Source: Flammeovirgaceae bacterium
GTDB taxonomy: Bacteria > Bacteroidota > Bacteroidia > Cytophagales > Cyclobacteriaceae
Reading direction: 5' to 3'
DNA length: 9,730 nucleotides
Assembly (NCBI GenBank): GCA_022616575.1
Contig: JAKEEN010000214.1
Coordinates: 1 to 9,730 of the forward strand
The notes under the pieces were generated by a model. That model worked only from the letters and a program-made list of their open reading frames with translations. It did not search any database and was not told the origin of the DNA. Made by a program: the position numbers and the translations under genes. This document shows positions 1 through 6,020 of the stretch, piece after piece. The first letter of the stretch is position 1, and every line of letters starts with the position of its first letter.

Positions 1-50
1 AAATTAAGGTTTGAGACTTAATTCTTTACCAAGGAAATAAGCCAAGAATC

Positions 51-197
51 ATGCAACTCTATTCGGTTATTAATGGTGATATTATTGGGTCAACAAGACT
101 TAGTGAAGATAGACGAGAGTTCTATTTGACTGAATTGAAAAAACTTTTTGATGAATTAAAGAAGAAAAAAAAAGATCTGGGCGTTGTCCGATCCTTC
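51..197 (+). pseudogene. SatD-like protein, N-terminal fragment
   Basis: The ATG at 51 is preceded by an AAGGAA purine run. The first residues read MQLYSVINGDIIGSTRLSED, which matches the start of the SatD-like family, where a [IV]xGDI[IV]xS motif opens the protein. A helical lysine-rich stretch (about residues 26-42) follows, then VVRSF at about 45-49. Family members are usually around 200 residues, but here the similarity stops near residue 49. The frame continues to 353 with sequence unlike the family. In another frame, a different protein fragment begins at about position 197. I read this as the surviving first quarter of a gene joined to foreign sequence. SatD was named in Streptococcus mutans in connection with acid tolerance; its biochemical role is not established. 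The family call is from memory of the motif and is moderate; the truncation is clearer. Confidence 0.55.
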
Positions 198-298
198 GCA
201 AAAGTTACGAATTGTTTGGAGATGAAATTTCTGGAAAAAAGAAATACGTCTTTTCACGTACTCGAAAGTCAGACAGTACGGAGGCAACTTTCATCAAA
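197..298 (+). pseudogene. RibD/DHFR-like protein, internal fragment
   Basis: Reading from 197 in the frame of position 182 gives about 34 residues: RKSYELFGDEISGKKK, then YVFSRTRKSD and EATFIK. The pattern [GR]xxSYE...GKKKYVxSRT is typical of the RibD C-terminal / dihydrofolate-reductase-like family (COG0262), where the strand after the helix reads KYVxSRT and a strand like xATFI follows. There is no start codon, cofactor loop or C-terminus, so it cannot encode a working enzyme. It lies between a SatD-like head and a bestrophin-like tail, with junctions near 197 and 299. This frame is open from 155 to the TAG at 383, so it runs straight into the bestrophin-like segment without a stop. Alternative: the resemblance is chance and this is degenerate sequence. 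Confidence 0.4.
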
Positions 299-534
299 TT
301 CTCCAAAATTGGCAATTATGGTATTTGGCTCGCGGTACCGTTTGTCATTGTAATAAGCTGGGTGTATGTAGCTATGGACTTGTAGGGGATTATTCTGAAA
401 ATGCGTTTGAAGGGCTTGCCAACGATGTACCTATGCTTTCTATTTGTCGGAACATTGAGATTGACTTGTTGCAACAATTGGGAAAAACTAATTTACCCGA
501 GCCGATACAACCTATCAAAAATGTACTGATGTAG
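299..534 (+). pseudogene. Bestrophin-family channel, C-terminal fragment with frameshift
   Basis: From about 299, in the frame of 182, the sequence reads KIGNYGIWLAVPF and then a hydrophobic segment VIVISWVYVAMDL up to a TAG at 383. In the frame of 325 the same protein continues from 382 as VGDYSENAFEGLANDVPM, then SICRNIEIDLLQQLGKT and PEPIQPIKNVLM, ending at the TAG at 532-534. This matches the end of bacterial bestrophin-like (YneE/RFP-TM) anion channels: a last transmembrane helix, the acidic E-x-PFEG-x-x-NDVPM loop, the ICR-x-IEIDL helix and the final NNxLM. The full protein is about 300 residues; only the last 75 or so remain, split by a one-base frameshift near 380. There is no start. 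It is followed by a strong terminator, which may be the original one of this gene. Confidence 0.6.
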
Positions 535-585
535 TTTCAATAATAATGCGTGCAGGGCGCGTATGAAACCAAGAGCGAGAGAATG

Positions 586-619
586 AAAACCTCTGTAGCC
601 AGGCTGCAGAGGTTTTTTT
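586..619 (+). terminator. Rho-independent terminator
   Basis: An 8-bp stem (AACCTCTG at 588-595 with CAGAGGTT at 607-614) extends inward through a T-G wobble and AGCC/GGCT to give about 13 pairs with a tiny loop. Seven T residues (613-619) follow. It lies about 50 bases after the stop of the bestrophin-like remnant, so it fits termination of plus-strand transcription through the decayed locus. Confidence 0.8.
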
Positions 620-627
620 GCTTTGTC

Positions 628-658
628 AAAAAAAAGACTGACACGTGCCAGCCTTTTT
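628..658 (-). terminator. Rho-independent terminator of the M43 protease gene
   Basis: On the minus strand this reads AAAAAGGCTGGCACGTGTCA followed by GTCTTTTTTTT. The stem pairs fully only in the minus-strand RNA, where two positions are G-U wobbles; in the plus-strand RNA the same positions are A-C mismatches. The minus-strand transcript ends in eight U residues. It begins about 20 bases after the stop codon of the protease gene (679-1653). Confidence 0.75.
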
Positions 659-678
659 AAAATCAGGAGATAAAAATA

Positions 679-1653
679 TTACTGTGCGAAAGAATAACGT
701 GCACCACCCGGTGCAAAAACAGCAAGCATTCTGCTCTTCTGTCCTTGTGTGAACATGTACATACAGGCATCATCGGTGTAATCCATGTAGTTCATGGTCA
801 TTTCAACAGGCGTTCCTGAACAAGTGCTTTTATGGCCAGCCGCTGGGCAACCATAGTTGGCTGTGTTATGGGTGGGTGTATCACTCACCTGGTCATTTCC
901 GCAGGTGGCATCACCCCAGATATGACGAAGGTTCATCCAGTGACCTACTTCGTGGGTAGCAGTTCTTCCTTTATCGAAAGGAGCAGATATAACACCGGTT
1001 CTTCCAAAGTAATTATGAGCAATTACAACACCGTCAGTAGCAGATGAACCGCCCGGGAATTGCGCATAACCCAAAATACCACCCATACTGTTCACCACCC
1101 AGATATTAAGATTTTGGCTTGGGTCAGTTGGGTTGATACCTCCCTGAGAGGATTTCTTCATGGCATCGTTGGTTCTCCAGCTTCTCTTATTTGAATACTT
1201 GCGATTCACCGCGCCTAATACAAACTGGATATCAACATCCGCTACTGTTCCGGCAAAGAGAGGAGGGGTAAGCGAAACATCGCTGTTGGTGGCATTAAAG
1301 TCCTCGTTCAATACATCAATTTGTGATTGAATTTGCGCCAGCGATATGTTTTCAGAAGAGTTTCTGTAAAGTACGTTTACAACTACTGGGATTTCAATCT
1401 TTCCGTCTGCATTGATCCTGAACTGAGCGCCACTTTCAATAAATCTTTTTGTGTGATCCTCGATGCCATTCATTCTGCTAAGCAATGTTGGATCTGATGC
1501 CAATTGTGTTTCTAACACATTTATGGCTGCACATTGACGCTGGGAGGCCACGTCTGTGAGTAGGTTTTCATCATCTCTAACGAGCGATGAGTCTGAACAG
1601 GCAGCTGCGAAAAGCATAGAGCCTGCACAGAAAAAGCTTCCGATTTTCTTCAT
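679..1653 (-). CDS. M43 (cytophagalysin/pappalysin-type) zinc metalloprotease, lipoprotein
   Basis: This is a 324-residue secreted zinc protease. Residues 1-18 form a signal peptide (basic MKK, then a hydrophobic run) ending in FAAAC, so Cys19 is a likely lipid anchor; the following SDSS...DDEN is acidic, which may favour surface display. The catalytic motif HEVGHWMNLRH lies at 234-244, with zinc ligands H234, H238 and H244, catalytic E235 and D248 in the family's HIWGD extension. The Met-turn is MNYMDY (288-293). Cys251, 269, 278 and 297 could form the disulfides seen in this family. Asn replaces Gly at the eighth position of the motif, which I recall as common in Bacteroidota M43 members, so I do not read it as inactivation. 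Residues 20-85 look like a short propeptide region. There is no T9SS sorting domain. A promoter with an operator-like palindrome lies upstream and a terminator downstream, so it is probably transcribed alone. Substrate is unknown. Confidence 0.9.
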   Translation of the reverse strand: MKKIGSFFCAGSMLFAAACSDSSLVRDDENLLTDVASQRQCAAINVLETQLASDPTLLSRMNGIEDHTKRFIESGAQFRINADGKIEIPVVVNVLYRNSSENISLAQIQSQIDVLNEDFNATNSDVSLTPPLFAGTVADVDIQFVLGAVNRKYSNKRSWRTNDAMKKSSQGGINPTDPSQNLNIWVVNSMGGILGYAQFPGGSSATDGVVIAHNYFGRTGVISAPFDKGRTATHEVGHWMNLRHIWGDATCGNDQVSDTPTHNTANYGCPAAGHKSTCSGTPVEMTMNYMDYTDDACMYMFTQGQKSRMLAVFAPGGARYSFAQ

Positions 1654-1683
1654 AGAATAGGTTTTGGTTTAGGTATATCCGCG

Positions 1684-1713
1684 CAAAATATGGGGAATGG
1701 TCAGATTGACCAA
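1684..1713 (-). promoter_or_regulatory. Promoter of the M43 protease gene with TGGTCA-N3-TGACCA palindrome
   Basis: On the minus strand a TTG (1711-1713) lies 20 bases before TATTTTG (1684-1690). This resembles the Bacteroidota -33 TTG / -7 TAnnTTTG promoter, although the -7 box is one base short. A perfect 6-3-6 inverted repeat, TGGTCA GAT TGACCA (1698-1712), sits between the two boxes where a repressor could block polymerase. The leader to the ATG at 1653 would be about 20-25 bases. Confidence 0.4.
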
Positions 1714-1815
1714 CAACTATACGGTTAATTTTTTATCAGACCGAATAAAGTTCTGAATTAAGCTACCTTTTGGACTCACGGCAAAAGTTTTTGTAAGGCA
1801 GAAATGAATTGCGGT

Positions 1816-2367
1816 TTAATCAACCGTCAGGTGCTCTAAAATATGGGCTAACTCATCGTAGGTTTTTTGACCTGTTTTTTCTTCCCACGTTCCGAATAAC
1901 ACAATTCCTGCATGTTGTTGAACAGCCAGGTCAGCGTTGCGCTGATCGTTCTGTGTGTCTATTAATATAGGTGGGTAACTTTTGATTTTCCTATCTGCCG
2001 ATGTAATAACAAATGAACCTTCGGGTAATTCCGGGCTCAACTCTTCATTGTTGAGCCGAAGGATCACAGGGGTGGTAATATTTTTGCCAAGCAACTGAAA
2101 ATCGTTCAGGTTTAGTTCAATAAAATCGGGCTTGTAATTTTCAATGATGGCCAGTAACAGATCCGGTGCGTTTAGGCGATAGATTTCTGCAACAATCTTA
2201 GGCCCGGTAAACCAACCTCGCAATTCCTGGAAAAAGGCGGGGCTTACATAACCAGTTGTTCCTTCAACCACATTGAATCCCAACATATTTACACCCATAC
2301 CGGCACAATAGCGTGCATCACTCAGGTTCGTAATAGTACTTACTTTAACTACCGTTTTTAGTGGCAT
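1816..2367 (-). CDS. TrpF-like (phosphoribosylanthranilate isomerase-like) protein lacking the catalytic cysteine
   Basis: This 183-residue protein resembles phosphoribosylanthranilate isomerase, a TIM barrel of about 205 residues that acts in tryptophan synthesis. The N-terminus KVSTITNLSDARYCAGMGVN (8-27) followed by MLGF matches the TrpF start KVCGITxxxDA...GAxxxGF. Ser10 stands where TrpF has its general-base cysteine. An ILIDTQ strand (134-139) keeps an aspartate, D137, at a position that could match the general acid. The usual P-x-VGVF strand appears as PKIVAEIY (56-63). The glycine-rich phosphate-binding loops (GGTG and AGG) are not recognisable, and the end GTWEEKTGQKTYDEL is instead typical of the Bacteroidota homologues I remember. 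No other trp gene is in the window. It is probably not a standard TrpF; a barrel with another role is possible. Fold confidence is good, function unknown. It is divergent from the lipoprotein gene at 2437. Confidence 0.7.
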   Translation of the reverse strand: MPLKTVVKVSTITNLSDARYCAGMGVNMLGFNVVEGTTGYVSPAFFQELRGWFTGPKIVAEIYRLNAPDLLLAIIENYKPDFIELNLNDFQLLGKNITTPVILRLNNEELSPELPEGSFVITSADRKIKSYPPILIDTQNDQRNADLAVQQHAGIVLFGTWEEKTGQKTYDELAHILEHLTVD

Positions 2368-2389
2368 AGTCTATTTGATTAATAAGAAA

Positions 2390-2397
2390 TATATTTG
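2390..2397 (+). promoter_or_regulatory. Bacteroidota-type -7 box (TATATTTG)
   Basis: TATATTTG matches the TAnnTTTG consensus exactly and lies 39 bases before the ATG at 2437, in the divergent gap between the TrpF-like gene and the lipoprotein gene. A TTG at the usual -33 distance is not evident. The complement reads CAAATATA, so no equally good box is seen for the minus-strand gene. Confidence 0.45.
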
Positions 2398-2436
2398 AAG
2401 TTAATTACGTTTGAACGACTCAGGGTATTAACTCCA

Positions 2437-3108
2437 ATGAAACGAATTGCAAGTATATTAATTCCTCTTGTTTTTGCAGCGTGCAGTTCGAATGAAACTC
2501 AACGTCTTGACGATCGGGAATATTTTCCCATTCGTGTGGGTAGTACATGGACATACTCGGTTTCAGAAACTACATACAGTGAGTTTGACAATCCGGTTAC
2601 CAACGAGTATGAAATTCAATGGATTGTTACCGATTCATTGGCTACCCAGGCGAATGAGTTGATGTATATTGTAAACCGAATTAAGGTTTTGAATGAACTA
2701 TCCGAACCTGAAAACCTGGAATCCTGGGCAGTGCGTAAAGGGGATCTCGAATTGGTAATTCAGGAGGGTAACCAGGCTTATGTAAAACTGATTTTTCCCA
2801 TATCTGCCGGCAGTGGATGGAATGCCAATCTCTATAATTCTGATGGAGAAGATGAGGTACGCATTGAGTCGGCAGGCACACCGTATTCAACATTGCTTGC
2901 CAAATACTCAGCCTGTACGTTCATTAACCAAAATGATGAAGTGAATGCCGTCTATGAAGATGTGCGTAGCGAAGTTTTTGCCTATGGGGTTGGGCTCATT
3001 GAAAAACATTCAAGAGTGATTGAACTTTGTACCAACTTTAGTGGCTGCCAGCAGCCTATTGTAGCAGGAAGTGAAATAACCATGACATTAAAGGAGTATG
3101 CGTTGTAA
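2437..3108 (+). CDS. Hypothetical lipoprotein upstream of T9SS protease
   Basis: This is a 223-residue protein starting at the ATG at 2437. A longer in-frame reading would use a TTG at 2395, inside the putative -7 box, and would put 14 residues before a clean signal peptide. From 2437 the protein begins MKRIASILIPLVFAAC, with Cys16 as the lipidation site. The mature part opens DREYFPIRVGSTWTYSVSET (26-45), a pattern I recognise in a common but uncharacterised Bacteroidota lipoprotein family (YFPLxxGxxWxY). The rest looks beta-rich with no catalytic motif. The coding region overlaps the S8 protease gene by 11 bases, so the two are probably translationally coupled. It may be a surface partner of the protease; this is inference from position only. 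Confidence 0.75.
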   Translation: MKRIASILIPLVFAACSSNETQRLDDREYFPIRVGSTWTYSVSETTYSEFDNPVTNEYEIQWIVTDSLATQANELMYIVNRIKVLNELSEPENLESWAVRKGDLELVIQEGNQAYVKLIFPISAGSGWNANLYNSDGEDEVRIESAGTPYSTLLAKYSACTFINQNDEVNAVYEDVRSEVFAYGVGLIEKHSRVIELCTNFSGCQQPIVAGSEITMTLKEYAL

Positions 3109-4714
3109 CCTGATACTTAGTTTGTTGTTAATTTCTGCCATTACTTCGTGGTCGCAAGATCGATACATGGTTTTCTTTAAAGATAAAGCAGGTACACCGT
3201 TTTCTGTTTCTTCACCGTTAGCATTCCTTTCCCAAAAAGCTATCGATCGCAGAGTTAATCAAAACATTGACATTGTTGAGAATGATTTGCCGGTTTCACC
3301 TAATTACGTGCAAGGCATAAATGATGCCGGTGTCAAGGTACTTCATAAAACTAAATGGATGAATGGGGTACTGATTGAAGCTACGCAAGGCCAGGTCGAT
3401 ACGTTGATTTCTCAACTAAGTATGGTTGATTCAATTGAATACGTAGCACCCGGAACAAAAACGAGTGGTCGAATCGGAAGAAAATTTTCTCCGCTAGGCG
3501 AGGGCCAAACATTATCCACCGATTTACAGCTTGAAATGTTAGGCATCCCCCTGATGGACTCACTCGGTTTTCATGGGGAGGGAATTACCATTGCCGTATT
3601 GGATGACGGTTTTTTAGGCGTTAATACGACAAATCCATTCAAGCAATTAAGAGATGATGGAAGGCTGAATCTTGAAGTTTCATATGATTTCGTTGCTGAT
3701 CAGCCGGATGTGTTTCGATATGATGATCATGGAACACGTTCACTCTCTGTTATTGCGGGACTAACAAACACCTTTCGAAGTGCTGCATTTAACAGCAATA
3801 TTCAACTTTATATAACAGAGGATTATTTTTCGGAATACTATGTAGAAGAATATAACTGGTTATTTGCGGCTGAACGGGCCGATAGTTCTGGAGTTGATAT
3901 TATCAGCACTTCATTGGGCTATAGTCATTGGTTTGATGATCTCTCTATGAACTACACGACTGATCAAATGGATGGATATACAACCCGAATTGCCAGGGCT
4001 GCGAACTTCGCAGCCTCTAAAGGGATGCTTGTTGTTTGTAGTGCGGGTAATGAAGGGAACGACCCGTGGCAAATCATTGGCTCTCCGGCAGATTCACCTA
4101 ATGTATTGGCTATTGGAGCTGTGACATCAAGCGGTGTGAAAAGTTCATTTAGCTCTATCGGACCTTCGGCCGATGGACGAATCAAACCAGATGTGGTGGC
4201 ATTGGGTTCGGCAGTTACAGTGATCAATTCAAGTGGAAGTGAAGTCCAATCTAATGGTACTTCATTTTCAGGTCCACAGGTAGCTGCATTAGCTGCCGGC
4301 ATATGGCAGAAATATCCACAGCTTACCAATTCTCAGTTGATGGATACGATAAGATCAATTAGCTCTCAAGCCATTAATCCTGATAACTCACTGGGATATG
4401 GAATTCCCAACTTCTCCAGACTTCATGGTGTTATAGAAGAGGAGGAAGTAACTTCAACTGAAAATCCATTAGCGAGCGTTTTCAATATCTTTCCTAACCC
4501 ATTAAAAGAAACGCTTCAGATTACCAGCACCCTTTCAGCATTGACAACAATTAACCTGCTGACAACCAAAGGTCAGTCCCTTTCACTTGGTAATTTTGAA
4601 TTCCAGCCGGAAGTCGTTGAGTCAATTGATATGTCTCACATTCAGCCAGGTTTTTATATTCTTAAAATCAAGTCAGCCCATCACGAAGAAATTTTCAAGG
4701 TTATCAAACTTTGA
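3098..4714 (+). CDS. S8 family (subtilisin-like) serine protease with T9SS C-terminal sorting domain
   Basis: This 538-residue protein has a Sec signal peptide (1-19, cleavage near SWS|QD). Residues 20-120 resemble an inhibitor-I9-like propeptide region (YMVFFKDKAGTPF, SQKAIDRR). The S8 catalytic domain spans about 150-445. Asp169 lies in IAVLDDGF, His211 in DDHGTRSLSVIAG, the oxyanion Asn318 in CSAGNEG and Ser389 in NGTSFSGP, so the triad is complete. A linker rich in E/T/S (445-458) leads to a type A T9SS sorting domain: NIFPNPLKETLQI (463-475) and the final GFYILKI...FKVIKL. It is therefore predicted to cross the outer membrane by the type IX system and be released or attached to the surface. 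The ATG at 3098 is the only usable start; a stop lies three codons upstream, and AAGGAG sits only one base before it. Substrate unknown. Confidence 0.93.
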   Translation: MRCNLILSLLLISAITSWSQDRYMVFFKDKAGTPFSVSSPLAFLSQKAIDRRVNQNIDIVENDLPVSPNYVQGINDAGVKVLHKTKWMNGVLIEATQGQVDTLISQLSMVDSIEYVAPGTKTSGRIGRKFSPLGEGQTLSTDLQLEMLGIPLMDSLGFHGEGITIAVLDDGFLGVNTTNPFKQLRDDGRLNLEVSYDFVADQPDVFRYDDHGTRSLSVIAGLTNTFRSAAFNSNIQLYITEDYFSEYYVEEYNWLFAAERADSSGVDIISTSLGYSHWFDDLSMNYTTDQMDGYTTRIARAANFAASKGMLVVCSAGNEGNDPWQIIGSPADSPNVLAIGAVTSSGVKSSFSSIGPSADGRIKPDVVALGSAVTVINSSGSEVQSNGTSFSGPQVAALAAGIWQKYPQLTNSQLMDTIRSISSQAINPDNSLGYGIPNFSRLHGVIEEEEVTSTENPLASVFNIFPNPLKETLQITSTLSALTTINLLTTKGQSLSLGNFEFQPEVVESIDMSHIQPGFYILKIKSAHHEEIFKVIKL

Positions 4715-4716
4715 TC

Positions 4717-4724
4717 TACCTTTG
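4717..4724 (+). promoter_or_regulatory. Possible -7 box (TACCTTTG) for rpe
   Basis: TACCTTTG matches TAnnTTTG exactly and lies 13 bases before the rpe ATG, just after the protease stop codon. If used, the transcript would have a leader of only a few bases. No Shine-Dalgarno sequence is seen before rpe; the leader is T-rich. A TTG at -33 is not evident. Confidence 0.45.
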
Positions 4725-4737
4725 GGTTTAATTTTTT

Positions 4738-5397
4738 ATGATCAAACCCATTATTGCGCCTTCCATACTCGCTGCCGACTTTGCTAACCTCGAAAAAGAA
4801 GTGAAGATGCTCAATGCCAGTGAAGCCGATTGGATTCACATCGATATTATGGATGGTGTGTTTGTTCCTAATCTTTCTTTTGGATTACCCGTTACCGAGG
4901 CAATCAGGAAACATGCTGCCAAACCATTAGATGTTCACTTAATGATTGTGCAGCCGGAAAAGTATGTAGAAGCTTTTCACAGAGCAGGGGCAGAAGTAAT
5001 CTCGGTTCATGTTGAAGCCTGCCCGCATTTACATAGAAATATCCAACAGATTAAGTCCCTGGGTATAAAAGCGGGTGTCGCTGTGAATCCGCATACTTCG
5101 GTAACCGAATTGGAAAATATCATTGGCGACATTGATTTAGTGTGCCTGATGTCTGTTAACCCTGGGTTTGGCGGTCAAAAATTTATTGAAAATACCTATC
5201 AGAAAGTCAGGCAGTTAAAGGAACTTATCAAGTTGAAAGGTTCAAAGGCTCTCATCGAAATTGATGGGGGCGTAAATCAAAATAATGCAAGCCCCTTATT
5301 AGAAGCCGGTGCCGATGTGTTGGTTGCGGGTAATTTTGTTTTCTCGGCATCAGATCCGGCCGTAGTTATAAAACAGTTGAAGGCCCTTGCCCGTTAG
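4738..5397 (+). CDS. rpe: Ribulose-phosphate 3-epimerase
   Basis: This enzyme interconverts D-ribulose 5-phosphate and D-xylulose 5-phosphate in the pentose phosphate pathway in the cytoplasm. At 219 residues it has the normal length. The start IIAPSILAADFANL (5-18) carries the family's conserved Ser9. Metal and catalytic residues are visible: H34 and D36 in WIHIDIMDGVFVPN, H67 in DVHLMI and D176 in EIDGGVN. The phosphate-binding loops are NPGFGGQ (141-147), GG (177-178) and AGN (197-199). The gene lies 23 bases after the T9SS protease and 49 bases before the LpoB-like gene, so it may be cotranscribed with the envelope lipoproteins, although a promoter-like box lies directly before it. Nothing unusual is seen in the protein. 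Confidence 0.97.
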   Translation: MIKPIIAPSILAADFANLEKEVKMLNASEADWIHIDIMDGVFVPNLSFGLPVTEAIRKHAAKPLDVHLMIVQPEKYVEAFHRAGAEVISVHVEACPHLHRNIQQIKSLGIKAGVAVNPHTSVTELENIIGDIDLVCLMSVNPGFGGQKFIENTYQKVRQLKELIKLKGSKALIEIDGGVNQNNASPLLEAGADVLVAGNFVFSASDPAVVIKQLKALAR

Positions 5398-5446
5398 AAT
5401 CGGCAGGATTTTTGACTGTTCCACGTTATTAAAGACCCATTATCTC

Positions 5447-6019
5447 ATGAAATACATTCTTTACTTCACAGTTATCCTTATTACTATTTCCTGTGCCCGG
5501 CAGGTAAGCCGTATCGATCCAAATCAAACGATAGACTTAAGCGGCCGATGGAATGATTCAGACTCCCGCATGACGGCCGACCAGATGATCTATGAACTTT
5601 TCGAGTCGGAAGAATTCAAAAAATACGCCAAAGAAAAGGGCACCAAACCTGTGATTATGATCAGTAAGATCACCAATAAAACATCGGAGCATATTGATGC
5701 GGGCAATTATGTGAAAAAGTTTGAAGCCGTTATTCACAAATCCGGAATTGCCGATTTGGTAGAATCAGAAGACTTTCAGGACAAGGTGCGCCAGGAGCGG
5801 GCCGAACAACAAGACTTTGCCGATCCTGCTACTGCTGCCAAATGGGGAAAGGAACTCGGTGCTAATTTGATTCTATTCGGAGAAATGAATTCCGAGACTG
5901 ATGTGTATAATAAAAAACGAGTTATCAACTACATTACCACGCTTCACCTTACCGATGTGGAAACCAACAGACGCGTGTGGTATGGTCAGCATGAGATCAA
6001 GAAGTTTGTAAAGAACTGA
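5447..6019 (+). CDS. LpoB-like penicillin-binding protein activator lipoprotein
   Basis: This 190-residue lipoprotein has the signal peptide MKYILYFTVILITISC, with Cys16 as the lipidation site. The start at 5447 is chosen because the longer frame begins at a TTG inside rpe and would bury the signal peptide. After a short linker comes DLSGRWNDSDSR (30-41), then KPVIMISKITNKTSEHID (67-84), the signature strand of the LpoB/CsgG-like fold (COG3417: KPxIxVxxIxNxTxExID). WGKELGANLILFGEMNS (133-149) is the second family motif, followed by the C-terminal strand and VWYGQHEIKKF. In Enterobacteria LpoB is an outer-membrane lipoprotein that stimulates PBP1B; a similar role here is inference, because Bacteroidota PBPs may lack the docking domain. 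One base separates it from the next gene, a COG3014-like lipoprotein, so they form an operon. Confidence 0.82.
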   Translation: MKYILYFTVILITISCARQVSRIDPNQTIDLSGRWNDSDSRMTADQMIYELFESEEFKKYAKEKGTKPVIMISKITNKTSEHIDAGNYVKKFEAVIHKSGIADLVESEDFQDKVRQERAEQQDFADPATAAKWGKELGANLILFGEMNSETDVYNKKRVINYITTLHLTDVETNRRVWYGQHEIKKFVKN

Positions 6020-6020
6020 T

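Noticed and set aside
165..173. Run of nine A as a frameshift site joining the first frame to the next
   Set aside because: The SatD-like reading continues past it to about VVRSF (near 197), so the frame change fits a fragment junction at 197 better than slippage at the A-run.
832..1047. 71-codon plus-strand open frame
   Set aside because: It is antisense to the zinc-binding region of the M43 protease, whose motifs are intact.
1766..1792. CTTTTG...CAAAAG hairpin followed by Ts, possible terminator
   Set aside because: The T-run is on the plus strand where no gene ends, and the minus-strand transcript of the TrpF-like gene would have no U-tract after it. The six-base stem is weak.
2395..2436. 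TTG start that lengthens the lipoprotein by 14 residues
   Set aside because: The TTG lies inside a TATATTTG promoter-like box, and the extension would sit before a complete signal peptide with its own ATG.
3964..4329. 121-codon minus-strand open frame
   Set aside because: It lies fully within the S8 protease gene, including the catalytic serine region, and its translation resembles no known family; it is a shadow.
5387..5446. TTG start inside rpe for the LpoB-like gene
   Set aside because: It adds 20 residues before a clean lipoprotein signal that has its own ATG at 5447.
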